NCBI GenBank assembly: GCA_025345505.1
Contig: JANVCC010000135.1
Coordinates: 292,676 to 356,675 of the forward strand
Length of the DNA stretch: 64,000 nt
Direction: 5' to 3'
Origin: Todiramphus chloris collaris
Taxonomy: Eukaryota > Chordata > Aves > Coraciiformes > Alcedinidae
This document shows positions 22,711-35,423 of this stretch, piece by piece. Position 1 is the stretch's first letter. Each line of letters opens with the position of its first letter. A model generated the notes under the pieces. The model had not been told where the DNA came from, ran no database searches, and saw nothing but the letters and a program-made list of their open reading frames with translations. Made by a program: the position numbers and the translations under genes.

Positions 22711-23190
22711 GGGAGACAGACGTGTGGTACAGCCTGGGCTGTACAGCCGGAGACAGCGTGGGTGTGCGCAGGCTGTGCTGCAGGGGAGGTGACAGTGGGG
22801 TGTATTTAGCCCACGCTCAGCGTGTGGGAGATGACAGCGGGATGCTCAGAGCCTGTACCCCATGGATGGGTGGCAGGGGGTAGCCACGACACGTGTCCAG
22901 GCCGCGTGTCAGAGCTAGGGGATGCAGAAGGGTGCAACCTGTGTCTCCTCTGGGAGGAGGTGGTCCAGGGAGGGGTACAACCAACCACTGTCCCAGTGGC
23001 AAGGGGGGTGTGTGCCACTTGTACTGCAGCAGGAGGGGGTGAGGGGGGTACACAGCCAGTGCCACATGGAGAGGTGGCACGGGGCTGTGCGCAAGCTGTA
23101 CCCCATGGAGGGATGGCAGTGGGGTGTACGCAGCCTGTACGTGTTGGGAGGTGACGGTGAGGTGTATGTAGCGTGCAGCTTGGGCAGGTG
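22711..23190. repeat. 39-bp minisatellite in intron 3 (about 12 diverged copies)
   Basis: Clear neighbouring units are GAGAGGTGGCACGGGGCTGT... (39 bases), GAGGGATGGCAGTGGGGTGT... (39) and GGAGGTGACGGTGAGGTGTA.... The common core is GGAGGTGGCAGTGGGGTG followed by a variable CAGCCTGTACCCCATG. Units towards the left are more diverged. Confidence 0.75.
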
Positions 23191-25599
23191 ACTCTGTAAG
23201 CAGAGTGTCTGCAAGGAGGTGGTGGCACTTACTGTCCCTGTCCCATTGAGGAGAGAGTCGGGTCTCTCCTGCCTGACAGTCCCTGGTCCTGCCAGTGCTT
23301 CAGACCTTGTCCTTGAGGCTCGCCCAGCCCGTGCTACCTGCCTGGGGCTCTTCACATCGGGCTGGGGTGCCTTGCACCTCTGGCCAGTTCCCACCCTGCT
23401 GATCCAGGTGCTGCTTATTCCTCCCTGCTCTCCTCTTCCTCTCACATCTCACACCCTCAGGCCCTCCCCTGCTTGATGCCCTTGGAGCCAGCACTGGTCT
23501 GTGGTGAATGTGGTCTTCCATTGCTTGGATCTGAAGGACTTGTTTTCCCCCCACTCCCACCCCCTTCCCTCTTTCCTTTCACAATTGTATTTGCTCCTCT
23601 CCATCCCTCTCTCCTGATATCTCCCCTTGCTCTGCTCAGGCAGTGTCCTCCCCCTCCCCTGTCTCTTTTCCCTCCCCATCAGTCCCTCCTGCCCGGCTGT
23701 CTGCTGGCCCCGCTACAGAGGGATGCTGAGCCCTTCGCAGCGCAGGGCTGAGTCCCTGGCCGGCTCGGGCAGGCGAGCTGTGGATCCCCTGCAGGATGAA
23801 AGCGTTGGCTGTGTGGGCGGCCGCCCGGTCCAAGCCGTGCTGATTGATATTCCCAGCACCGCTCTGCCCGCTCGCCCGGGCTCTCAGCTGCAGCGCCGTT
23901 CCCCGCGCTCGCAGACCAGCCTGGAGCGGGGCCCAGCCCTGCAGCCTGCTTCATCCATCGCCCACATCCCGGGGCAAAACCTGCCGTGGGCCGTGTCCCC
24001 GGGCACTTTGGGATCCTTCTGCCGTGGATGGGGTGAAGGGTATGGATGGGGTGGAGGGGGCGGAGGGTGGGGTGCTCCCCGGTGAAGACAGAGCTGGGAT
24101 GTTCTGGGATGGGATGGAGAGGAGGCTGAGGTAATGAGAGGGTGAGGGATGTAGGGCAGGACAGGGTGGGGTGTTGTTGGGGAGAGTGAGGGCTGAAAGG
24201 ACACATGGGGCGAAGGGGCACAGCGGCTCTGTCCCTGGCAACTGTGTCAGCTCAGGGTGGGGAGGGCGGCCCCAGAGGGACCTTGGACATTCAGTCCCGG
24301 CAGTTACCCCACCAAATCTCTCTCCTGCCTACATGTTCTCCTGAACACTGCCCCAGGAGCTGAGCCCTGTGCCAAGCCCAAAGCACCTTCCTCCCCCTCC
24401 ACCCTCCATCCCCACACATACCTGTCGTGTGAGAGCACCTGCCCATGAAACCCCGGGCACAGCCCTTGTCCATGGGTGAGCTGTGCTCCTACGTACTGCC
24501 CTGCAAGCCGGTCCATCCAAGTTGCAGTTACACAACCTGAGCTCTACTCTTGGGAAAAACCAAGATGGTCAGTGGAGATTACTCCAGCAGGGACTCTTCC
24601 CATAGTCCCTTGCTCCTTCAGTGCCCCGGGAAGCACAGAGTCTGCTTGACTGAGGCAGAGGAAGATTGACATGGGCGAGGGGGAGCCTGGCTGAAGGGGC
24701 ACAGGCCACCTCTGGCACCTTGGTCCCCCTCTTCTTGTCACATCAGGCACGAGCTGCCAGCGTCCATCAGTCCAACTCAGATGAAGCTCAATCTTGGTTT
24801 CACCTCTGGGAGTCAGGGTCACTTGTGACTCAGACCCACTCAACCTCTCCCCAGCAGGTCTCTCCTTGACCTTGTCTTCTCTCTGAATTTCTTGACTTTA
24901 CTGAAGGTCTCAGTCTGCACTCTTGAGGATCTGCTTTCCATGTCCCTTTTTTTTTCTTAGTGGGATTCCCAACTCAACCCTGGGACAAGAGGAGGTCAGA
25001 CAAAGAAACAGAAAGAAAACAACTCCCCAAGATCCCTCAAAAGCTTCTCCTAGTTGTTTTGCAGGAGTGGTTTCCCATGGTGTAAGCTGTTTACTGCCTC
25101 AGTCCCTCAGATGCCCACAGGAAAGAGTGGGTGGGAGAGTAGGTTTGTGGCAGTGACCTGCTAGAAGGGCAGGAGGAAGCTCCTATGTTATCTCATCGTT
25201 TACATCCATTGTGGCATCCACAGCTCTGCCTTGTGGGTCGTGCCCCAGAAGGTAAACATCCTTCTGAGCACCTCTTCACTTGCAAAATACCCACCTCCTG
25301 ATCTGCTATCTAAACATGGCACCGATGGGCAGCCGAGGAGCTTGCCAGGTTTCATCAAAGGTGTCTTTTAGAACCATCATTTTGGGAGGGCAGCAAATCA
25401 CCACCTCTCCCTTGGAACCGCTCCTGCTCCGTAGTGGTTGGAGCAGAGTGCCCTGATTCAGCTCCTCTGAGACACCTCTAAAGGCCCGAGCAACCTGAAG
25501 ACCTGGAGCTATTTAGCTCCCCCATGGCCTGGTTTTTATAGGCTCCAAACTCCCCGATGCTCTTGAGCAGCTGCAAAGCTGCTGCCAGGGAGACTCTGA

Positions 25600-28500
25600 C
25601 AGATCTTCATCCCTGCTGGGGGGGGAACTTCTTGTCTGAGCTCCGGACTGAGCCTGTGCTCTAAATGTCTTGCTAATGTGATGTCTGATGTTCCTCTTAC
25701 ACTAATCTGTTAATCTTTCTACTTCTTCATCAAAAGCACTCGAGCCCAGTAGAAAGCAAAATCAGTATTTCAGATGTTTGAAGAGCCCTTCATTATTATT
25801 CAGGCTGGGCAAGACCTTTGGGGTGTTGTGATTCAAGGCCCTGGGAACGCCTGGAGGAGCTTGGGCTCTTTTTTTTTTTTTAATTTTTTTTTTTCCCCAA
25901 GATTTTCAAGTAGATCACAGTTTATAAGGGACTATCAGGATGTCTCTTGCCCAGAGAAGAAAGCTCAGAAACCTTCTCTAATGTTCAGGTTTTTTTTTCT
26001 TGAGCCATGATCTGCAAGGTCCAGCCCAAGGACTTGACAGCTCACCCAGGATCTGATGACAGCTTGTTCATACCAGGAGTCCTGTGCCGGTGGGAGTGGT
26101 AAAGCCAGCCCAGCACAGGCAAGATAAGTGGCCTTAACAAGCCTTACAACATCACTTGTCTTACCTGTTTGATCTCTCCAAATGAAGCCTTGTCTTACCC
26201 CAGTGTCACCAGTCATCATCACGCACGGGTTGGCTGCAGACCACTAAAGCGAGGGCTCTGCTGATGGCTGGAGTCTGTTGGTGCAGGCTTGTGGAATAGA
26301 CACAGTTCCTTGACCAAGCAGGAAAAGCTTCTGCCCTCTGCCTATGGATATAGAGGTGGTTAGAAAACAGCGTTGCCATCAGAGGAAAGTTTTCAATTAG
26401 AAAGCAAATCAGAAAGAATTAACAATTTTTATTTTTTTTAATTCTTTTTATTCTTTCTGTTTTGGCTCAAATCAGTCAATGGCTAGAGATGTATAAATAT
26501 ATATATATATATTTCCCCCCCAATCATTTCTAAAGGCATGATTCTGACTGACTTCTTTTGATTTCAGCTTTGTAATTAATACTTGGCTTGGGTTCTCCAG
26601 TGAAAGTTAACCTTTGCAAGAGTATCATTTTTTCCATTTTTACATGTCAGCAAAGATATCCCCCCTGCTCCAACTTTGAAACTCGCTTGAAAAATGATCT
26701 GATTTCAACAAATTGACATTTTTTTTTCCATGCAAAGCCTTCCGTAGATGCATTCCTCATTATCTCTCCCTATTTTTTTTTTTTAGATGCTATGTCTTGT
26801 GACCCCAAAGCTTTCGGTGCTATCTGTCAGCTCCACTGGGTGCAACTGGGAGCCAGATTAGCTCATTATTTTCCCAGCATTATTTTCCCACTCTACAGCT
26901 GTTGGATTCCTTGAGGGCTTTATTCAAGTGTTACTCCCAGTCCTGCAACCTTTTTCTCCCTGGGATCTTCAGATGGTTTTAACATGATTATGAGACCTCC
27001 TTCTGTGTCCTGAGCAATTTCAGCTCTATACCAACTATCTACAAAATGGTTCTATTATCAGCTTGCAAGTGATAGACATTTCAGGCCACCATGGTCAGTC
27101 CAATTTAGACATTATTCCGGAGAGATTATGACCCTTTTAGATTTTATGATTCACCCTTCAGATGATTTATTTCCATATTTTCCTTTCTAGTCTTCATTTC
27201 AACCGAAGAAAAGCCAAATTATACATCCTTGATGGGCTCAGAGCTCTGATAGGCTGAGAGGTGAGGCAATCACTGTCCGGAGGCTGTCTAAATGGGTTTC
27301 TAATTGTGTTAGATCTTGCTATGAGTTAGATAAATTCGATCTGACCAGGCAGGTTGGCACCGGGCTTTGGCGGCTTCTTTGAGCATCATGCAAATTTCAG
27401 GAGGCTTCAGGGCACCTATGTGGAGTCAGCCCACATTTTACCCGGATTTATTCATTAAATACTGCCTCGGGATCTGATGTCCATTTTAGGCTGGCTGTTC
27501 TGCTATCATTATTTCAGCAAGGCTTGTGGCACCTCTCTTCTGACTGCAAGGTCAGCACTTGCTAATTGTCAGCAGTGGAAGCCACACGGAACAGTCACTT
27601 AGAAGAGCCAGCAGCTGCTTTGCAGATAATACCTGGGTTTGGGAGGTGTGATTCACATGGATTCCTGTGTGGCTTTTCCTCCAGTTGTGGATTCCTTCTG
27701 TAGCTTCGTTTGTCAACAGCGAATGAGCTAAAGGGTTGTTGGGAACAACCCTCGCTTCAGACCCTGGGATAGGGGTGGATGCGAGGATTTGTGGGCAGAG
27801 CTCGTGAGCATCTGATGGACCAGAACTGTCAGCCCCATTGCTTTGTGCGAGCACAGGAGCTGGGATGGAGGTGACCCCAGAAAGTCATCAGACTGGTAGG
27901 TCAGAAAACTGGGCCTTTAAGTCTGAATCGTCATTGCTTGTTTGGACACGTCAACTTCCAACGACAAAATTCTGGGAAGGCTTGAATAGGTTTTTTGAAT
28001 GCAGGAGGGGTCTTGTTGGTGTGCAGAGACCACACCTTTGCTTAGATCCATCTGTCTCTTCCCTTGTTTGTGCTGGCAGACCCTGGTTCTGCCTGGTTGC
28101 TCCATCCCTCCCTTGCTCAAAGCAGACAGAGCTCCTAGGACCTGTTCCCTTGCTCTGCACCAGCTCTTTCCTCAGTTCCTTCATGTTGTGCTAAAAGGGA
28201 GCAAACCAGTACTGCTGGGAACTGCAGCTCTGGCATGGTTCAGTCCACGTTATGAAGCGATAATCAGCCCTTGGGCCTCTGAAAATCCGGACCTGGAGAT
28301 GCTGTGGCAGGGCAGGGAGGAACCTCTGGAGCAGACAGGATCCCCATACCATGGAGGGGACCAGAGAGGCACAGTGCTTGAGGAACAGAGGGTTACCATA
28401 GATGTCAGGAGGCTGGTGCTGAGCCAAGGCAGCGTTTGCCTTTGCTGCTTGGATGCATCGTGCTGCCCTGCCTGATGCCACCTAACACCCTGAGCTCTTC

Positions 28501-28600
28501 ATACCACGTGCAGGTAGGGCAGCCCTGGGCATGAGGGCGGGCAAGGGAGGAATAAGGGATGCTCTTGGGGAGTTTCTTCTCCAAAAGTGGGTGTAGCATC
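25600..28600. other. AT-richer part of intron 3, no gene
   Basis: Base composition changes from GC-rich to AT-rich over this stretch. Homopolymer T tracts are at 25868-25895 and 26770-26784, and a TA microsatellite at 26492-26512. 27190-27560 has the appearance of a conserved non-coding element (see findings). No coding frame with recognisable domains. Confidence 0.5.
26492..26512. repeat. (TA)n microsatellite
   Basis: GTATAAATATATATATATAT in intron 3. Confidence 0.85.
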
Positions 28601-29015
28601 TGGACAGTGTGCTTCTGGGGTAGCACAAGAAAGGATAGGAAGAGCTGCCTGCTCTGACTCCATCCTCACCCCAAAACACCAGCAGAAGTGCGTGCTGTTG
28701 CCGCTCAGCCCGGCTGTAAAATGGTCGGCTGCTTATGGCCAGGAGCTGAGCTTGTGTCCTGTTTCCTAGAGCTAGAGCCTTGCCCTAGATGGTTCTTGGC
28801 AATTCAGGTCCAGCTTTCCTCGAGGCTTGCCCTGGTTTCCATGGGCATAATATTCCCCTCAGCCTCTTGCTCTGAAGCCTGGGTTGCGTTGTGCTGGAGC
28901 CGTGCTCCTCTCCAGCCACGACACCGGCAAATAAAATAATTCCCACACACACTAAAGCCTCCATGCCTGAGAAGCTGGATCTCTGCAGTCTGGGGCATGG
29001 TCCCTGGGCTTATTG

Positions 29016-29135
29016 CTTCTTTTTTCCTTTTTCCTTTTTCTTTTTTTTTCTTTTTTTTCTTTTTTCCTTTTTTCTTTTTCCTTTTTTCTTTTTCCTGTTT
29101 TCTTTTTTTCTTTTTTATTCTTTCCCCCCCCCCTC
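29016..29135. repeat. long polypyrimidine (CTTTTT)n tract
   Basis: About 120 bases of almost pure C/T on the + strand (one G and one A only), built from CTTTTT-type units and ending in a C run. Such tracts can form triplex (H-DNA). Confidence 0.9.
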
Positions 29136-31769
29136 AGTCACCAGGGATGTTGCGTAGCTCCAGGTTGGTTTGTAAAAGAGAGGGGTTCATGAATTAATCT
29201 GAAGTTGACGAACTCGTGTGCCACAATGGCTCCCTTGTCACTTATTTTTATATTCTGGGCATTGGGTCTGACATTGCCTTTCACTTGCAGCCCTGTGAGT
29301 TGCTGCATTGTGGTGGCTGTTGGGGAAGCAAGCTCCTTTGGCAGCTGCCTGAGAGGCTTCTGGCGTGTGGGGAGGTGCGGGAGCGATGGGAGGCTGCCGG
29401 ATGAGCCCGTTAGGCACGGATCCTGCTTTGGGCTCGGCAGCGAGGGAGTTAACTGTTTTCATATTTCCAGTGGTCTGGGTCTGCTCGTTGCATCTCCCAG
29501 TTCCCATTGGTAGGAAAAGGCTGCCCGGGGTTGGATTTTAAGGTTTGGGTTGTGAGCGATGCCGTTGCTGGTCTGTCAGACTGGACCGCGTCTCCTGCTG
29601 CTCGGGCCGTGTTGTCTGCGTGGGGTCGATGCTGTGTGTGGTGGGGGGGGAGGGATGATGTGACACCCCCCCAGCCCTGCTCACTCCTAGCATCCCTCTC
29701 GTTTTAGCTGAGTTTGTTTTCCCTGGGTTTAGTGAGGAGAATCAGCTTAGTGCCCGATGAACTGGAGATGCTTGTGATGAAGGGAAGAGGGAGGAGGGAG
29801 CAGAGAGGGGCTGAAGGTGGGAGGGGGTCCCCTTAGTCCCCCTCCAGCATCCTTGAGTGGGGACCCTCATGGTAGAGGACATCAGGACAGAGGAACCCCT
29901 TGGCAGGGACTGGTGTTGGAGGGTTTTGGGGTGTGCAGCCAGGTCCAGGCTGCCTGGAGAAGGCTGCAGGGGAGAGCCTGAGAAAATTTCCCATCAAAAC
30001 AAGTCCCTGCTACTGTCAGATAAGCCCAAAAACTGGAACCGTGGGTGTGACCCCTAGCTTCCCAGATGCAGAAAGACCGTGGTGGAGCGGGACCAGGCAG
30101 AGAGCAGGGCAGCAGAGCTGGCCTGACCTGCTGGGAGCCCGCAGAGGGACAGGCTGCACGTACTCGCACGCTGCAGCTCACAGAGGACACAGCAGAGCGG
30201 GATGCAGCACAGATCTGTGAAATTGGAAATGGGTAGAGCGAGGAGCAATTACTCATGTTTTCTCATAACCCTGCAGGTAGGAGAAGTTCAAGGAAAAATT
30301 ACCAAGCAGCAGCTGTAAAACCAAAGGGAGCTGCTTTTCCGTGGAGCACATGGGCAGAGATTTCCCTGCTGCAGGATGCCGGGGAGGCCAAAAGCAGAGG
30401 TAGACTCAAAGAGGTGTGAGAGCACTTCACAGAGGATGGGGGTCATTAAATCTATGAGCTACAAATGAGTCCTTGCTCAGAAAAAAAAACCCTCCAGACC
30501 TGAGCTGTGGCACAAGAGAAAGCCACAGGATTTACTGGAGGATGAAGATCTTCATCAGAGCATCCGCCAGTGCTGGAAGCAGGTGCTGGTGCTCCCAGTA
30601 GAAAGCTGGGACAGGGGCTCAGTTTGCTCTTCAGATGTACAGGCTGGCAAAGACAGGTCTGCCCCTCGGGAATATAAGAGCGAGCACTGGGGAGCCCTTG
30701 AAAGGAGGATTTAGTTTTGTTTTTTTTTTACCCAGAGCCACAATTGCTCAGCTAAGAAAAGAGACAGCTTTGCCCCAGATCCCATTCTGGTGCAATGGCA
30801 AAGCGGCGACAGCCGTTAGAAATAAAAAACTAATACATACTGAGGGGGAAGAAGAGGGAAAAGGGAGGGAGTGTAGAGCAATTAGTAGAAATGAGTAGTT
30901 ATGGAGTGTAGAAAATTGACAAGGAAAGCCAAAAACACTGGGGGAAAATCAATTCTGACAAGCTCGACGCAATAAGGAGTGCTTTAAAAAAACAGGCTAG
31001 GAAGAGGTGGAATCCAGTAATTGTCATTTCCAAATGGAGGTTGCAAAATTGTTAATTACGTAGAAAAATGCAAAAGCATTCAATAAATAGTTCTCGTAAT
31101 TTGGACTGAGACATAACAACGTAGGATGCAGTACCTGCCAATGTGCTGGTAACCAGCAAAGACATCCAGAATATCATCTCCTTGAACACAGTGCTGTTTG
31201 AAACAATCAAATGAAATCATTTGCACCAAAGAGTCTTCAAGGCTCTGGAGTAGGAGCTCTCCAATTGGGGGGTGTTAATGAATCTGGGGACCCCAGGATG
31301 GACCAGGAGGAGTTGGAGGGCAGTGATGCCAGCTGGAATAGTGATGGAGGTGCTGTGTGTACCACGCTGTCCTCACCAGCCCCAGGGAACAGATGGATTA
31401 ATATCTGAGGCAGGAAACCTGGTGATGGAAATAGCACCGATGTCAGTGAACACCGTTTGATGGGAAGGCATACTGGGCAGTGTCATTATGTAACAGGTCC
31501 AGCTCTTCAACCTTTCCTTAGGCATCAGTTCCTGGCCACCATGAGGAACAGGATCTGCTCTAGGTGGACCTGTGAATCTGAGGCAGCAGAGCTGGTTTTA
31601 GGCTGGTGTGAGATCGCAGCGTGCAGCTAATCAGCTCGGAGCTTGATGAAGACGCCAATTTGATAATGCAATATGTTGTTATTATTACCATTATTACAAA
31701 TTAACACTATTCATTATAAGTAAAACATTGTTGGGTAGATGAAGATCTGGTTTATCAACAGCTTAGCGA

Positions 31770-32530
31770 AGAAAAACAGTGGCTGGTTGGGAGTCCTCGT
31801 GGAACGAGGTTCTCCTGGAGGAGCTCTTCAGCAGCAGGACTGTGCCTGCTGCCATTCAACGTTGTAATCAACGATCTGGAAGTAAATATAAAATCACCGC
31901 TGATAAAATTTGCGGCTGCCACGGAGATTGGTGGAGTGGGAGATCATGATGAGGATAGAGCAGTCATGCAGAGCAATCCAGATTGCTTGGTAAACCAGGC
32001 CCATTTAAACAAAGTGCATTTTAACACAGCCAAATGCAGAGCTGTATGGTGAGAAATGGGGGATGCTGGTTTGGATCCTGGAAAGCACTGACTTTAAAAT
32101 GGATTTAAGGGTCACACTGCACGAGTAGCTCAGTGTGAGCACTCGTGGTGCTCCCTCCAAAGGGCTAATGCAGTCCTCAGAGGGAAAAACCTGACAGGTA
32201 GGAGAAGCCAGGCTCTGCAGAAAACCTTGGTGAGGTGGCACCAGCAGTCATGCAGGGATCGTTTCTTGTGAGGAACAGGGAAAAAACTGGGGCAAGTGAA
32301 GACGAGGGCCACAGAACCGATTTGCTGGCTTGCAGGTTGTGACTTAAGGAACCCGGTTTGTTTAACTTCTCCAGAAGAAGATTGAGGAGTGTCTTGATTG
32401 CACTGTACAAGCAACTTCTTGTGTAGAAAACGCTGCGTGCTGAAAGGCTCTTTAACCTAGCAGAGAAAGGTCAAACAAAACCCAATTTCTGTAAGTCACT
32501 GCCAGACAAATGGATTCAGTGTCTTTCCGT
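31770..32530 (+). mobile_element. old CR1/L3-clade LINE relic, sense
   Basis: At 31850-32040 the + strand reads CHSTL-like then NVVINDLEVNIKSPLIKFAA, ATEIGGVGDHDEDRAVMQSN and LNKVHFNTAKCRAVW. This tracks the LINE motif LFNIFINDLDDG...LSKFADDTKLGG...MKFNKGKCKVLHLG, with the catalytic-type ADD changed to AAA. Downstream at 32440-32470 GGCTCTTTAACCTAGCAGAG is very close to the sequence before the 3' end of amniote L3-like CR1 elements (as remembered). It is stop- and frameshift-ridden and truncated at both ends. It is much older than the CR1 copies in intron 4. Confidence 0.65.
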
Positions 32531-33880
32531 GACTCTCCGGGTGGAGAGCTTCAGCCAGACACAAGATGCTATTATATTTGAAGAGCGTTGGTCACAGCAC
32601 AGTGGGGAAATGTGCAGAATCTCAGGGTTGCACTAAACCCTGTCAGCACAAGGGAGTGGGGTCGAATGTGGATTGCCTTTGCCCTGCAGCAAGAAGAGCC
32701 CCTTCAAGGGCTGCCAGGTGGGACCTGATGTTCAAAGGAGGTGTTGTTCAGGTACAAGTGATGCTGTTTGGAAGGAGACCCCTTGGGGAGGGATAGTAGC
32801 TGTCACGAACACAAGCACCGAGGGGAACAGGAACCTCAAGCTCAGGCTGAGGCACAGTGAAGGAGGAAAGCGGTGTCGGGGAGGCAAGCAGGGTGCAGGA
32901 GGAAGATGGGTGACAGAGCTGCCTGGCACGCTGGGTAGTGACATCCATGCAGTGAAGGCTTTTACAAGCTCTGTGCAGCTTCACAGCCTACAAAGTGGGC
33001 TGGGAGGTGACCTCTGGAGGGTCATCTGCACACAGTTCTGCTGCGGGGAGGACCACCTTGACCTCAGCTCCTCAAGAACTGGACAAGAAAACCTCCTGAG
33101 AGGTGCTGATGACAAAGATTGCACCTTCTGCTTTGGCAATCTACTGCGCTTGGCTGAACCTACCATTGTATTTTTTCCCGTAGTGGATGAGCTCGGATGT
33201 CCCCGCTGCAGCTGAAGGCCATTTCTTCCTGTCTGCCCGTGTTCAAAAGCAGCAGCTCTCTCATTGTAGAAGGTTTTTATGAGCTTGAAGAGTGCAGCCT
33301 TGGCCACCCGTAGCCTTCTCCTCCCCGAACCAGTTTCCTCAGTCTTTATGTTTTGTCGTGATTTCTGAGAGCTGCTTGTTCCTGTTCCTCGCTGCTTCAC
33401 TGGTGCACGTGTTCTTGAAAGCAGCACCCGGGCCGGACACAGCTCTGCCTCTTGAAGTCCTACTTGAGGCCAGCAGAACAGACAGCTCCTCGCGTGACTT
33501 AGAGACAAAGCACCTGTTTACTCCTCCCTATAGAGATGCCTTTTTCTTTTTCTGGTGGGAGATTGACACCGATGATGGATAGCCAACCCATGCTCTGTTG
33601 TAGCCCCCAATCCTTCAGCTCGTGCTGCGATTACCTTCCCCCGAGTGTGCAAATGTGACAGATCTATTCCACATCTGTCATCCAGGCAGTTAATGGAAAC
33701 ACAGGCGAGCAACAGCCTCGGGATGCCACCCGAAGAAGCTCGTTTGCTGCGTGGTCCCAGCCCAAAGGGACTTTCTAACCACTCCACCTCCTCCCTGCAG
33801 GGAGTTGCACTAGCTTACCCCAGCAGAGGGGTAACTACTCTGCCCCTCCGCTCTTTCCCTGCATTCCCCATGAGCACATC
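32530..33880. other. unassigned stretch between two LINE relics
   Basis: No gene and no repeat that I can name. It may contain further decayed LINE sequence, since both flanks are LINE-derived. Confidence 0.35.
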
Positions 33881-34400
33881 GTCTCAAATAGTGTCAAAAA
33901 AACCTTCCTAAAGTCAAGGTAGAGCGTTTACTGCTCCTCCTCCATCCACAAGGCCTGATGGCTTTTCAAAGGAAGGAGTTCAATGGCTTGACATGTTTGT
34001 TTGTGACAAACCTACAGTGGCTGCTACTCATTTGCTTGTTATCTTGTAGGTACTTACAAAGAGTTCTTTTATCTGTTTCAGTATTTTTCCAGGAACTGAA
34101 ATTAAGCTAACTGTTTTATAATTCTCCAGCTCTTCTTTTTTTTTTTTTTTTTTTTTTTTCTCATCTTTAAAGACAGGCGCTATTTTAGCTCACTTCCAGT
34201 CTTCTGGAAGCTCCCTGATTCTCTACAAATTCTTTGTAAAAAGTATAAAAAGAAAAAAAGAAAAGGAAAAAAAAAAAAAAAAAGCCTTAGCAGCTCTGAA
34301 GTTACTTAAATCAGGTCTCTAAGCACCTGGGGTGAATTTAATCAGGTCCAGCCAACCTTAAAGCAGCCAGCTCATCTGAATGCTCCCTGGGTGTTCCTTC
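33880..34400 (-). mobile_element. old CR1/L3-clade LINE relic, antisense (RT N-terminal part)
   Basis: The - strand of 34080-34135 reads ELENYKTVSLISVPGKILK, clearly the LINE motif DPGNYRPVSLTSVPGKIMEQ. The + strand CCTAAAGTCAAGGTAG at 33908-33923 is the complement of codons for the YLDFSKAF motif. The order and spacing (about 170 bases) fit one reverse-transcriptase domain read from right to left. A poly-T run (34136-34159) and an A-rich run (34246-34283) interrupt it. Non-coding today. Confidence 0.7.
34136..34283. repeat. poly-T run and A-rich run facing each other
   Basis: T24 at 34136-34159 and an A-rich stretch at 34246-34283, 86 bases apart, inside the antisense LINE relic. They could pair as a hairpin; most likely they are independent homopolymer expansions. 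Confidence 0.7.
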
Positions 34401-35423
34401 CCTTCATTTGTCTCAATCCCATCCCCTTCCTTGGTGGTGCTGGGTGGGATGCCTCATTGCCACTCAGCTGTAGTAAAGACATCTGCAAAAAAACCCCAGT
34501 ATTTGGCCTAAATGCTGTGTTGGTTCCTCTGTCTCCTGACCACCTTCAGATGCTCATCAAATAGCTTCTTTCCTGTGTTTACAGGTGATTTTTTTGGTGG
34601 CTTTTTCTCTCTCTCTTAGTGTTTGTGTTTCATTCTCTGCACTCATCACCCTGCTCTTGCCCTGTGAACTTGTGCTACCCTCTCCACTCCTCGGTAATCA
34701 CAACAAAGAAGGATTTTATGGAAGGATTTGGAGGAGGATAATGATGTAGCTTAATGGCTGTTTGCAGGGAGCTCCTCCCAAGCGTGGAGGCAAAGCTGGG
34801 GAGAGAAAGTGTGAAGTAGGGTCTTTGAAAGGTTTAACAAGCAGACAATAGAAGCGATGGTGACCTTTGATGGAGAACCCCTTAGGATGAGAGATGGAGT
34901 CATGCCAGAGGCTGGAAGGTGAGCGATGATGTCACTGTAGCTCTGTGCTGGGCAGTGATCCCATTAGAGAAGTTCTCAGGTGGGCTCAGCCAGGTGGGTC
35001 TCTGAGAGCACCAAGGGTGGATGCAGAGTCTGAGTGCATAAAGGAAAGCCCAGATGAAGGGGTGGGGGCCTAGGGCTCAGGATGCTGTGTTAATGGGGGA
35101 CCTTTCTGGAGCCTGCCTGTCATGGGTATCTGCCCATAGGTCTCTGGCTGGGAAAGGAGGCTGGGGCCTCAGATGTGGAGGGAGATGCTGGGTCAGGGGA
35201 GTGCAAGGACCATGCAGGGTGGGGTGGTGTCTGATGGGGTGCTCATGGCTGGCGTGGAGGCCTGGCACCATGTTTTTGGGGTTGGCTGCAGGAGGCTAGT
35301 GATGGAGACTGCTGGTGTCAGGAGCTGGTGTCAGTGCTCTGCCTTTGTTTAGGGGTCAGGTTCGATGACCCCTCCCTTCATCTGCTGGGTGGGTGATGCA
35401 ACAGCTTTTCTCTTCTCTCCCAG

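Larger units (their letters stand above)
18929..35423 (+). other. PCDH1: PCDH1 intron 3 of the long isoform
   Basis: 16,495 bases, phase 0, GTAGGA donor and TCTCTCCCAG acceptor. Contents: short-isoform end and 3' UTR (to about 20315); 20316-22700 ordinary GC-rich sequence; 39-bp minisatellite (22711-23190); 23200-25200 ordinary; 25200-28600 AT-richer sequence with a TA microsatellite and possible conserved elements; pyrimidine tract (29016-29135); 29140-31770 ordinary; LINE relic on + (31770-32530); 32530-33880 unassigned; LINE relic on - (33880-34400); 34400-35423 ordinary. No additional gene is supported. Confidence 0.9.

Noticed and set aside
34136-34283. Poly-T/poly-A pair as the target-site tail of a processed pseudogene
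   Set aside because: No coding-like sequence between or beside them; it lies inside an old LINE relic.
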